Shown here: positions 10,473-17,914 of the stretch, piece by piece
Position numbering within the stretch: position 1 is the first letter of the stretch
Layout of the letters: each line of letters opens with the position of its first letter
DNA from: Oscillospiraceae bacterium
Lineage (GTDB): Bacteria > Bacillota > Clostridia > Oscillospirales > CAG-272
DNA: 34,145 nt
Reading direction: 5' to 3'
NCBI GenBank assembly: GCA_015065175.1
Contig: SVQV01000012.1
Coordinates: 1-34,145 of the forward strand
Program-made: the position numbers and the translations under genes
The notes under the pieces: model-generated
What the model saw: the letters and a program-made list of their open reading frames with translations, nothing else
What the model was told of the DNA's origin: nothing
Databases searched by the model: none

Positions 10473-11450
10473 ATGAAAGAAATGATTTGGTCTACGCTTT
10501 TGCATTTAGGCACTAATATGTGGCGCGACAAATTTGCGCCCGAAGAGCCCGACGACATTCACCGCTTCCGTGACAGTCACGTGTTCTGGTGCGATGAATT
10601 AAGATTTGACATTGACGTTTTTCACGATATTACAGAAAAATTGCCCGAAATGGGAATAAACACGGTGCTTATCGATGTAGGTGACGGCGTGAGATATGAC
10701 AGTCACCCCGAGATAGGCGTGAAGGGAGCGCTTACTCCCGACAAGCTGAAAAACGAGGTGCGCCGTCTGCGCGCGCTCGGACTTGAGCCTGTACCGAAGC
10801 TCAATTTTGCGTCCTCGCATGACGCATGGCTCGGAGAATATGAGAGAATGCTCTCGACCGATATTTACCGTAAGGTAGTCGGTGACCTCATTCACGAAAT
10901 TTGCGAGATCTTCGAGAAGCCGAAGTATGTTCATCTCGGTATGGACGAGGAAACTCCCCAGAACCAGCTTGCCTACGGATATTCGGTAGTACGCGCAGAG
11001 CCGCTTTGGTTGCAGGATTTTTATCATATGGTTTCTGCCTGCGAGAAGGAAAACGCGCGCCCGTGGATATGGTCTGACTATTATTACAATCACAAGGAGC
11101 TGTTTGCGAGCAAGATGCCGAAGACCGTTCTTCAGTCGAACGGACATTACTGGGCGCTAAGCGGACCTAACGGAGAAAAGGGCACGCTTGCTCACCGTTA
11201 CCGCGCATTCTATGAGCTTGCCGAGCTTGGCTTCGAGCAGGTTCCCGTTACTACGACATGGAGCACAACGGGAAACACACGTCAGGTAATGAGAGCGTTG
11301 GCAGACAATCAGGTGCCCAACATCGTCGGCTGGATGTCAGCGCCCTGGATGAAAACAACACCCGTCGATTATTATGATATCCTCGGCGATATCGCACGCC
11401 TCACCTACGCACGCAAGGAGTTCGGAGACCGACTCTATTTTAAAAAATAA
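10473..11450 (+). CDS. GH20-like TIM-barrel glycoside hydrolase, paralogue B
   Basis: A 325-residue duplicate of the preceding gene with the same layout: the Asp-Glu pair is D148-E149 in YVHLGMDEE. Differences cluster around the loop after the catalytic strand (EELPHNQSAYGFMAV in A, EETPQNQLAYGYSVV in B) and in the patch near residue 215 (SNPFYRLLSG versus SNGHYWALSG), both positions that would face the active site. This suggests the copies have split substrate preference rather than being a simple dosage duplication (inference). AAGGAG lies upstream of the ATG. Cytoplasmic; co-transcribed with paralogue A. Confidence 0.75.
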   Translation: MKEMIWSTLLHLGTNMWRDKFAPEEPDDIHRFRDSHVFWCDELRFDIDVFHDITEKLPEMGINTVLIDVGDGVRYDSHPEIGVKGALTPDKLKNEVRRLRALGLEPVPKLNFASSHDAWLGEYERMLSTDIYRKVVGDLIHEICEIFEKPKYVHLGMDEETPQNQLAYGYSVVRAEPLWLQDFYHMVSACEKENARPWIWSDYYYNHKELFASKMPKTVLQSNGHYWALSGPNGEKGTLAHRYRAFYELAELGFEQVPVTTTWSTTGNTRQVMRALADNQVPNIVGWMSAPWMKTTPVDYYDILGDIARLTYARKEFGDRLYFKK

Positions 11451-11478
11451 GAAACAAGGAACTCTAAATTGCAATTTA

Positions 11479-11597
11479 TGAGTCTGTTGCGAAGACAACA
11501 GACTCAGTTATGATTGCCCTACGGGCAAGTTATGAGTGATGATATGCTACGCATAGTTATGATGTGACTTCGTCACAGTTTGAAGTAACAAAGACGA
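11479..11597. repeat. Modular hairpin repeat, locus A
   Basis: Four consecutive perfect hairpins separated by GTTATGA-like linkers: 11-bp arms at 11479-11489/11496-11506; TTGCCC-TAC-GGGCAA at 11514-11528; TATGC-TAC-GCATA at 11543-11555; TGTGAC-TTC-GTCACA at 11563-11577. The same series occurs in opposite orientation near 23.8 kb. It fills most of the gap between paralogue B and the next gene. Confidence 0.85.
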
Positions 11598-11636
11598 TAC
11601 ATTTGAATAATTTTTATCTTTAGGAGGTTATAAAAA

Positions 11637-12872
11637 ATGGAAAAGAAAAAGTTCAAGATAGGCATAATGGGCTCTATAAGAGGAAGATTCGTTATTGCCT
11701 GTGAAAAATATCTTTCCGACGAAATGGAAGTAACCGCGCTTTTAGAAAACAGCGAAGCGAATTTAGAGGAATGGCGCAAGAGCGGAGAATATAAAGAGAA
11801 CATCAAGGTATACAGCGACTTCGATGAATTTATCGACAGCGGTATAGATGCCGTAATCCTCTGCAACACCTTCCACGAGCATTATACATATGCGATGAAG
11901 GCAATGGAAAAGGGAATAGCCGTTCTTTCCGAAACGACCGCGGCTCCCTCTCTCGGTGCTTGCGTAGAGCTTATCGAGTGTGCAGAGAGAACAAAGACAA
12001 AATATATGCTCGGTGCTAACTGCGTATATTTCAGAGCGGTACAGAAGATAAAGCAGGAAGTAGAGTCGGGTAAATACGGCGCGGCGGTTTATGCCGAGGC
12101 TGAATACTGCCACCCCATTCCGATAGGCTCTACCGTCAACGGAATGCAGAAGGCACCCGACCCCGAAAACGTCCATTGGAGAACAGTGCTTCCCAGATGC
12201 TATTACAATATGCACGACTTAGGTCCTATTCTCTATATTATGGGCAAAAGGCCTGTAAGAGTTGTGGGCAAGGCGATAGTAAGAGACGATGCGACAAAGA
12301 CCTTCGTAAACTTCGACAGATGCCTTTGTCTCGTCGAGCTTGAGGACGGCTCGGTCATCAACTATTCGGGCTGTACAGGTGTAGGCGCACTTTCTAAATG
12401 GTACAGAGTAGACTGTAAGGACGGCTCTGTTGAGAGCGTTCGTCACAATACACCGGAGGATAAGATACTTATCAATCCTCACAATTCTCCGACACAGGAG
12501 GATCTCGGCTGGGATGTGCTTGAAATACTCACAGACGAGGACAAGAAGAGATTCCTCGGCAACGAAAATGTTGACAGTCTCCCTCACAATGGAGTTGATT
12601 TCTTCCTTATGCTGCACTTCTTGAAGTACCTCCGCGGAGAGAGCGAGCCTGCATTCGACGTTTACCGCGCGGTAGACCTTTCCGTTACGGCTATAGTTTC
12701 CTGGTACAGTATCCTCTCGGGCAGCAAGGAGCTTGACATTCCCGATTTGAGAAAGCCCGAGGACAGAGAAAAGGTAAGAGGCGACTACCGTATGCCCTTT
12801 GTAAAGAGACTCGCAGATCAGACTCTGCCTTCTGCTTACATCAGAGGCACCGACTTTGAGATAGGCTTTTAA
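11637..12872 (+). CDS. Gfo/Idh/MocA-family oxidoreductase
   Basis: A 411-residue protein with an N-terminal Rossmann fold (FKIGIMGSIRGRFVIACEKY), IDAVILCNTFHEHY and MEKGIAVLSETTAAPS, the NAD(P)-binding half of the Gfo/Idh/MocA family. The C-terminal half holds MHDLGPILYIMGKRP, which places His and Asp where the family binds substrate. TAGGAGG precedes the ATG. No signal peptide. The substrate is not evident; some members oxidise sugars and others (GH109, GH179-like) act as NAD-dependent glycosidases, and the neighbouring GH20-like pair makes a glycosidase role possible. It ends 20 bases before a bidirectional terminator shared with dpaB. Confidence 0.88.
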   Translation: MEKKKFKIGIMGSIRGRFVIACEKYLSDEMEVTALLENSEANLEEWRKSGEYKENIKVYSDFDEFIDSGIDAVILCNTFHEHYTYAMKAMEKGIAVLSETTAAPSLGACVELIECAERTKTKYMLGANCVYFRAVQKIKQEVESGKYGAAVYAEAEYCHPIPIGSTVNGMQKAPDPENVHWRTVLPRCYYNMHDLGPILYIMGKRPVRVVGKAIVRDDATKTFVNFDRCLCLVELEDGSVINYSGCTGVGALSKWYRVDCKDGSVESVRHNTPEDKILINPHNSPTQEDLGWDVLEILTDEDKKRFLGNENVDSLPHNGVDFFLMLHFLKYLRGESEPAFDVYRAVDLSVTAIVSWYSILSGSKELDIPDLRKPEDREKVRGDYRMPFVKRLADQTLPSAYIRGTDFEIGF

Positions 12873-12892
12873 CCGATAAAATTAAAAGCATC

Positions 12893-12936
12893 AAAAATCG
12901 GCGTGATACTCCTAAATGAGCGTCACGCCGATTTTT
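12893..12936. terminator. Bidirectional Rho-independent terminator
   Basis: A perfect 14-bp stem, AAAAATCGGCGTGA at 12893-12906 with TCACGCCGATTTTT at 12923-12936, has T-runs on both strands. It sits between the convergent oxidoreductase and dpaB genes and can serve both. Confidence 0.93.
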
Positions 12937-12942
12937 AAGGCA

Positions 12943-13503
12943 TTATAAAAACAAAGGCAATCTTTGGTTGTTTTTTTTCGCACAGGCGAGGCTTTCGGGG
13001 AGCAGAGTGAAATCCGCTACGAGCGAATGCGGCTTGCCCTTCGGATCATCCTGTCGCATTGGCACGAAGAAAACGTTCTTGCGCAAGAGAAGCTGAGCTA
13101 TGTTTGAAAGATTAGCCGACATGGCATCATTTGAAGCGAGAGAGATGAGGGTGGTCCTGTCCGAGCGCAGATGCGCCTTCGCCGCCATTGTGACCGAGGA
13201 GTCGGTAATTCCTCCCGCTATTTTCGCAAGCGTGTTGCCCGTACAGGGTGAAATTATAAGCGCGTCTAAATTTATCTGTGGGCCGAGCGGCTCGGCATCG
13301 ACTATCGTGTGTATTATCTCCTTGCCGCACAGAGAGCGCACCGCTTCTCTGAATTCTTGCGCGCGCCAGAAGCGTGTATCGGTCTCGTAGACCTTTTCGC
13401 TCATAATAGGCAGTATCTCATAGCCCTCGGCGCATAGCTGTCTCATTGCCGCAAGCGAGTGCGACAGAGTACAGAATGAACCGCAAAACGCAAATCCTAT
13501 CAT
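12943..13503 (-). CDS. dpaB: Dipicolinate synthase subunit B (SpoVFB)
   Basis: A 186-residue flavoprotein-like (UbiX/Dfp fold) protein. With DpaA it converts a tetrahydrodipicolinate precursor of the lysine pathway into dipicolinic acid in the mother cell, which is then loaded into the spore core as its Ca chelate. Seen: the N-terminal IGFAFCGSFCTLSHSLAAM, ALIISPCTGNTLAKIAGGITDSSVTMAAKAHLR and the C-terminal PMRQDDPKGKPHSLVADF, all characteristic of SpoVFB; the length matches the ~200 of the family. It overlaps the end of dpaA by 4 bases (ATGA), implying translational coupling. Confidence 0.95.
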   Translation of the reverse strand: MIGFAFCGSFCTLSHSLAAMRQLCAEGYEILPIMSEKVYETDTRFWRAQEFREAVRSLCGKEIIHTIVDAEPLGPQINLDALIISPCTGNTLAKIAGGITDSSVTMAAKAHLRSDRTTLISLASNDAMSANLSNIAQLLLRKNVFFVPMRQDDPKGKPHSLVADFTLLPESLACAKKNNQRLPLFL

Positions 13504-14378
13504 GCTTTTTCTCCTTTCTTTTCCTTTAAGATACAGGATATTGTATCATAGAGCAGTTTGCCCGCACTTTGCGGAGCGTATTTGCTCGGCAGAGCCTTGG
13601 CGCAGACCGTGTATATTCCTTTTTTCGTAAGAACAGGACTTATCAAGGCTTCGTCTCCCGCAAGCTCTATGTATAAAAGCTCCTTTGACGCCTTTTCGAA
13701 GGCGCAGTCGGGAATTACCTGCACAGGCACGGTGTTGAATATTACCCTGCTTTTTGCTACCGCATTTTCTATATCCTCGGTGTCTGAAGCGAGGTCGAGC
13801 GTTTTTGCTCCGAGAGCCTCCGCCCACCTTAGATCATAATCGTTTCTCGCGCAGAAGCAGACCCTCGCGTTTACAGCCGAAAGCAGAAGGAAAAGATTTT
13901 TCGCTATTCTTCCGCCGCCTACTATCATTACGTGAGAATTTTTTACCGTGGTGTTCAGCCTCTCCATTGCGAGAGACAAAGCGCCCTCGGCGGTTATATA
14001 AGCATTTTCGTTGAGGAAAAGCTCGTTTTCGTAATAATCCTCGAAAAAGAGATGTAAACCTTTTGCCTTCTCTCTTAAGGCGTCCGACATTTTTCCGCAA
14101 AGCAGAAGCGAGTCTTTTGAAATTCCCGAAAAAACCTCATCAAGTGTGATTTTTTCTCCCGAATAAAAGGGTGTATTTATATAAATTCCGTCCCTCGTCA
14201 TAGGTAACGGAAGGATGATGACATCAGCATTTGCAAGCGCGTTTGGCAGGCTTTCTGCCGCATAAGCGTTTTCTAACGGCAAATCGAGCGCATAGGTGTA
14301 TACCTCATCGCCCGCCTCGAGAAAGCGCCTGCCAAGCTCGCACTGACGGCTATCGCCGCCAACTATTAAAATTTTCAT
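13500..14378 (-). CDS. dpaA: Dipicolinate synthase subunit A (SpoVFA)
   Basis: A 292-residue NAD(P)-binding subunit of dipicolinate synthase, the usual size. Seen: an N-terminal nucleotide-type patch ILIVGGDSRQCELGRRFLEAG with the substrate-side segment DVIILPLPMTRDG, and a central Rossmann motif HVMIVGGGRIAKNLFLLL. It acts in the mother cell late in sporulation. It is the first gene of a dpaA-dpaB unit, divergent from nadE. Its presence is direct support for endospore formation; some related Clostridia use an EtfA-type substitute and lack this pair. Confidence 0.95.
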   Translation of the reverse strand: MKILIVGGDSRQCELGRRFLEAGDEVYTYALDLPLENAYAAESLPNALANADVIILPLPMTRDGIYINTPFYSGEKITLDEVFSGISKDSLLLCGKMSDALREKAKGLHLFFEDYYENELFLNENAYITAEGALSLAMERLNTTVKNSHVMIVGGGRIAKNLFLLLSAVNARVCFCARNDYDLRWAEALGAKTLDLASDTEDIENAVAKSRVIFNTVPVQVIPDCAFEKASKELLYIELAGDEALISPVLTKKGIYTVCAKALPSKYAPQSAGKLLYDTISCILKEKKGEKA

Positions 14379-14417
14379 ATAATTATCAATACTCCTTTAT
14401 TTGCTACTGACACTTTC

Positions 14418-14425
14418 AGTATATG
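14418..14425 (-). promoter_or_regulatory. Possible sporulation-type -10 element upstream of dpaA
   Basis: On the minus strand CATATACT lies ~40 bases before the dpaA start. It resembles the -10 box of mother-cell sigma factors (SigE/SigK type, CATANNNT). No clear vegetative promoter is seen here, and the -35 region is not distinctive, so this is tentative. Confidence 0.35.
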
Positions 14426-14483
14426 CGAAAAGAAAAAATGCGCTAAGCTATAGCGCGGAAAACGAAGAAAAAATGCTTTTTTG

Positions 14484-14512
14484 TTGACTTAAAGGACGTG
14501 TTGTGCTATACT
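14484..14512 (+). promoter_or_regulatory. SigA-type promoter of nadE
   Basis: TTGACT (14484-14489), 17-base spacer, TATACT (14507-14512), 34 bases before the start codon. A palindrome GCGCTA-N5-TAGCGC at 14440-14456 lies just upstream and might be a regulator site. Confidence 0.8.
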
Positions 14513-14546
14513 TTAGAAGAAAAATAATATTTTAAGGAGATATATT

Positions 14547-15296
14547 ATGGAAAACAAAATAAGAGAATGTGTAAGACGCGAAAAGGTGCTTGCGTGGCTT
14601 GAAAAATACAAGGAAGAAACAAAGTGCGAGGGTGTTGTGCTTGGCATCAGCGGTGGTAAGGACAGCACGGTCGTCGCCATGCTTGCCAAAAAGGTCTGGG
14701 GAGATAACGTAGTCGGAGTAATGATGCCTAACGGAACACAGGCGGATATTTCCGACTCTATAGAGATAGTTGAAACGCTTGGACTGCGTCACTGCACTGT
14801 AAATCTTGCGGATGCCTTCTCTGCGCTTTGCGCCGAAATAGAGAAAAAGTCCTCTCTTGAAATATCCCGTCAGGCGAAAACCAACATTCCGCCCCGAATG
14901 AGAATGACTACGCTTTACGCAATAGCGCAGACTCTCGGCTACAGAGTTATAGGTACGGGTAATGCGAGCGAGGCTTTCATCGGCTGGACAACAAAATGGG
15001 GAGACGGAGCGTATGACTTAAACCCCATAGCAGGGCTTACCTGCACAGAGGTAATGGCTCTCGGCGCATCTCTTGCGAAGGAGTTCGGTCTTGACGAGAA
15101 ATTCGCGCGCAAGGCGCCCTCCGACGGTCTTACAGGCAGAACTGACGAGGACAACTTCGGATTTACCTATGCCGAGCTTGACAATTATATTCTTAACGGC
15201 GAGTGCGAGTCTGACGAAGTGCGCGAGAAGATAGAAAGAATGCACAAGCTTTCCGCTCACAAGAGAAAAATGCCCGAAAAGTTCGGCGTTGACTGA
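14547..15296 (+). CDS. nadE: NAD synthetase, ammonia-dependent
   Basis: A 249-residue NadE of the short form: it amidates nicotinic acid adenine dinucleotide to NAD using ATP and free ammonia, in the cytoplasm. Seen: the ATP-pyrophosphatase P-loop GISGGKDSTVVAML (residues ~33-46), GTGNASEAFIGWTTKWGDGA and APSDGLTGRTDEDNFGFTY, all conserved in the family. There is no N-terminal glutaminase domain, so ammonia is the nitrogen source. AAGGAGA precedes the ATG. It has its own consensus promoter and is divergent from dpaA. Confidence 0.96.
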   Translation: MENKIRECVRREKVLAWLEKYKEETKCEGVVLGISGGKDSTVVAMLAKKVWGDNVVGVMMPNGTQADISDSIEIVETLGLRHCTVNLADAFSALCAEIEKKSSLEISRQAKTNIPPRMRMTTLYAIAQTLGYRVIGTGNASEAFIGWTTKWGDGAYDLNPIAGLTCTEVMALGASLAKEFGLDEKFARKAPSDGLTGRTDEDNFGFTYAELDNYILNGECESDEVREKIERMHKLSAHKRKMPEKFGVD

Positions 15297-15332
15297 TATA
15301 GAAATTTTTATGCTTTTGATAGAAATTTTCTA

Positions 15333-15361
15333 TTTACTCCCGAATAAAAAAATGCTAAAAT
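15333..15361 (+). promoter_or_regulatory. SigA-type promoter of the DMT transporter gene
   Basis: TTTACT (15333-15338), 17-base spacer and TAAAAT (15356-15361), 30 bases before the start. A palindrome ATAGAAA-T-TTTCTAT (15319-15333) touches the -35 box and may be an operator. Confidence 0.6.
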
Positions 15362-15391
15362 ATACTGTAATATAAAAATCGGAGGCATTTT

Positions 15392-16255
15392 ATGCTTGGT
15401 TATCTGTTAATCGTTGTTTTCACGCTGTGCAATCTCGGCGAAAGTGTTTTGGTCCGCGGCTATGCGAAAAAGCACGGAAGCGGCGGTATGTTCATGAACG
15501 CTATCATTGCGCTCTTCTCTGCTCTTTTCTTTCTTATCACCGACAAGGGCGGCTTTTATGCGCCGAGTGAGATGATACCTCTCGCCGTTATAAACGCGTG
15601 TCTTTTCGGCGCGGGCTTCTATTTTACCTTTGTCGCGTTTCAGTGCGGTCCGTTCGGCTTGACCCGTCTCATTTCGGGCTTTGGGCTTCTGTTCTCGATT
15701 TTTTACGGAATATTCTTTTTGAACGAGACTCCCAAAATTACCACGTATATAGGAATAGTCGCCATTTTCGTCGCCATGGTGCTTATCAATTACAGCAAGG
15801 GCGGTGAGGACGAAAAAGGCGTTTCGCTCAAGTGGTTTATCTGTATGATGATATCTCTTTTCGCGAACGGCTTTATAGGGATACTTACGAAAATGCAGCA
15901 GATTCGCTTTGACAATGCCTGCTCGAACGAATTTCAGATGATATCTATCGGCGGCTCGTTTGTGCTTCTCGCAATTCTGGGAATCATCATTGACCGCAAA
16001 AAGCTCTCATACATAGTTAAGCACGGCACCCTGTACGGTGTCGGAGCGGGCATCTGCAACGGCGCGAAGAATTTCCTTTTGCTGATAATCTATACGCTTC
16101 TGCCGCTTTCTGTTGTCTCGCCGACTCAAACGGGTATGGGCATGCTCGTGACCTTCCTTATGGCGTTCCTCGTCTACAAGGAAAAATACACCCGCCGTCA
16201 GCTCGTCGGCGTCGTACTGGGAGTCGCCGCTGTCATACTTCTCGCAATAAAGTAG
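15392..16255 (+). CDS. DMT-superfamily (EamA-type) transporter
   Basis: A 287-residue integral membrane protein with about ten hydrophobic segments arranged as two five-helix EamA repeats, the usual length of drug/metabolite transporters. The repeat boundary lies near residue 145, where a hydrophilic stretch SKGGEDEKGVSLKW occurs. GFGLLFSIFYGIFFLNETP and TQTGMGMLVTFLMAFLVYKEKYTRRQLVG are the family-typical ends of each half. GGAGG lies upstream of the ATG. The substrate cannot be read from the sequence. It stands between nadE and the GH109-like gene with its own promoter. Confidence 0.9.
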   Translation: MLGYLLIVVFTLCNLGESVLVRGYAKKHGSGGMFMNAIIALFSALFFLITDKGGFYAPSEMIPLAVINACLFGAGFYFTFVAFQCGPFGLTRLISGFGLLFSIFYGIFFLNETPKITTYIGIVAIFVAMVLINYSKGGEDEKGVSLKWFICMMISLFANGFIGILTKMQQIRFDNACSNEFQMISIGGSFVLLAILGIIIDRKKLSYIVKHGTLYGVGAGICNGAKNFLLLIIYTLLPLSVVSPTQTGMGMLVTFLMAFLVYKEKYTRRQLVGVVLGVAAVILLAIK

Positions 16256-16263
16256 TACAAAAC

Positions 16264-16316
16264 GTATAAGTAGCTGAAATCAAAGAAAAAGTAGCCTTTT
16301 TTATATATACTTATAC
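16264..16316 (+). terminator. Inverted repeat after the transporter gene
   Basis: GTATAAGTA at 16264-16272 pairs with TACTTATAC at 16308-16316; a shorter TAGCC/GGCTA pair overlaps it. It could be a weak terminator or a leader structure of the next gene. There is no convincing U-tract. Confidence 0.35.
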
Positions 16317-16401
16317 TTTCAAATAGGCTATTATTTAATTGACAGGACCAAAAAAGGTCTGAAAACCAATATAATTAAAGCTTAAAAGGATGGAATTTAT
16401 T

Positions 16402-17631
16402 ATGGCGGACAAGAAGATAAAAGTCGGCGTTGTTGGCTTGGGAGGAAGAGGGTCTAACCTCACACAGGCAATTCTTTGCCTCTTTGACGACATAAAAATC
16501 GAATACGTTTGCGATCTTTATGAGGACAGAACCGAAAAGGTAGCGGATGCCGTAAACAGTAAATTGGGCTACAGACCTAAGACGACTCTCGATTATCACG
16601 ATATTATAAACGACGAAAGCATTGATGCCGTTATGGTATATGCGGCTTGGGAGGCACACATTCCTGTTGCCATTGCCGCAATGAAGGCAGGAAAGTATGT
16701 CGCTATGGAGGTAGGCGGTGCTTATTCCGTCAAGGACTGCTGGGACTTAGTTGCGACCTCCGAGGAAACGGGAATGCCGTGTATGATGCTCGAAAACTGC
16801 TGCTACGGCAAGCATGAGCTTATGGTACACAATATGGTAAGACAGGGACTCTTCGGTGAGATAGTTTACTGTGAGGGGGGATACCGTCACGACCTGAGAG
16901 ACGAGATAACACGCGGAGAGGAAAAAAGACACTACCGTCTGCGCAATTATAAGACACGTAACTGCGATAACTACCCGACACACGCGCTCGGTCCGATAGC
17001 AAAGATACTTGACATCAACAGAGGAAACCGCATGCTTTCTCTCTGCTCTGTCGCGACAAAGGCGGTAGGACTTCACGATTACATAGAGAAAAAATTCCCC
17101 GATAACGAGAAGCTTATGAAGACAAGATTTGCTCAGGGCGACGTTGTTACAACGCTTATACGCTGTGCGAGAGGAGAGGTAATACGCCTGACACTCGACA
17201 CCTGCCTGCCCCGTTATTACACGAGAGACTTCTCTGTACAGGGAACGGGCGGATACTACAGCGAGCAGGCACAGGCGCTTTACTTAGACGGAGAGCCTGA
17301 GAGTTGGGATGTGAACAAGATACTGTTTTCCGCGAAGAATTACGAGGACAAATATCTCTCTCCCACATGGCAGCAGTACAAGGTTACTCCTCCCACGGGC
17401 GGTCACGGCGGAATGGACTATTTGGTTCACAAAGCATTCCTTGACTGTGTTCGCGAGGGAAGCAAGGACCTGCCTATCGACGTTTACGATACGGCTTCCT
17501 GGATGGTCATCACTGCGCTCTCCGAAGCATCTGTCGCAAACGGCGGCGCATTCGTCGAAATTCCCGACTTCACCCGCGGCGCCTGGTCCACACGTCCTAT
17601 CCGTGACGTTGAGGATTTCAAGCTGAACTAA
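16402..17631 (+). CDS. GH109-like NAD-dependent alpha-N-acetylgalactosaminidase (Gfo/Idh/MocA fold)
   Basis: A 409-residue protein; the start at 16402 is preferred over the in-frame ATG at 16390 because AAAGGATGG lies 8 bases before it. GH109 enzymes release alpha-linked GalNAc by an NAD-assisted oxidation-elimination route. Seen: the Rossmann motif VGVVGLGGRGSN (residues 8-19), then MLENCCYGKHELMVHNMVRQ, CEGGYRHDLR, NYPTHALGPIAKILDINRGN, DTCLPRYYTRDFSVQGT, and GGHGGMDYLV (333-342). These match the GH109 signature much more closely than general sugar dehydrogenases. Many GH109 enzymes are exported through Tat; here there is no signal peptide, so it would act inside the cell. A strong terminator follows. 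A plain dehydrogenase remains possible. Confidence 0.82.
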   Translation: MADKKIKVGVVGLGGRGSNLTQAILCLFDDIKIEYVCDLYEDRTEKVADAVNSKLGYRPKTTLDYHDIINDESIDAVMVYAAWEAHIPVAIAAMKAGKYVAMEVGGAYSVKDCWDLVATSEETGMPCMMLENCCYGKHELMVHNMVRQGLFGEIVYCEGGYRHDLRDEITRGEEKRHYRLRNYKTRNCDNYPTHALGPIAKILDINRGNRMLSLCSVATKAVGLHDYIEKKFPDNEKLMKTRFAQGDVVTTLIRCARGEVIRLTLDTCLPRYYTRDFSVQGTGGYYSEQAQALYLDGEPESWDVNKILFSAKNYEDKYLSPTWQQYKVTPPTGGHGGMDYLVHKAFLDCVREGSKDLPIDVYDTASWMVITALSEASVANGGAFVEIPDFTRGAWSTRPIRDVEDFKLN

Positions 17632-17651
17632 AATAAAATTTCAAATACACA

Positions 17652-17698
17652 GGGCGGCTGCCTTTACATAGGGCAGCCGCCCATACTTTGTCTTTTCT
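17652..17698 (+). terminator. Rho-independent terminator after the GH109-like gene
   Basis: An 11-bp G+C-rich stem, GGGCGGCTGCC at 17652-17662 with GGCAGCCGCCC at 17672-17682, is followed by a T-rich tract. It separates this gene from the kinase promoter at 17807. Confidence 0.88.
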
Positions 17699-17806
17699 AC
17701 CGAACAAGCACATCATGAAAAATTCAAAAAACATAACTTTTTGTGAAAAACGCCTAAAAAATAATAATGATCAAATTAAATTGCGGAATAAATTTTGTAA
17801 AAAGGG

Positions 17807-17835
17807 TTGCATTTTTGTGTAAATTGTATTATACT
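17807..17835 (+). promoter_or_regulatory. SigA-type promoter of the hexosamine kinase unit
   Basis: TTGCAT (17807-17812), 17-base spacer, TATACT (17830-17835). The leader to the start codon at 17915 is about 70 bases. Confidence 0.75.
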
Positions 17836-17914
17836 ATTAATAATGACTATTTTTTTACATCTGTTTTTCCGATTTTTTAATGCAACTTCAGTAAAAGGGG
17901 ATGAGACGTAAAGC

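Noticed and set aside
16340-16380. Promoter with TTGACA before the GH109-like gene
   Set aside because: TTGACA and TATAAT are about 25 bases apart, too far for a normal vegetative promoter.
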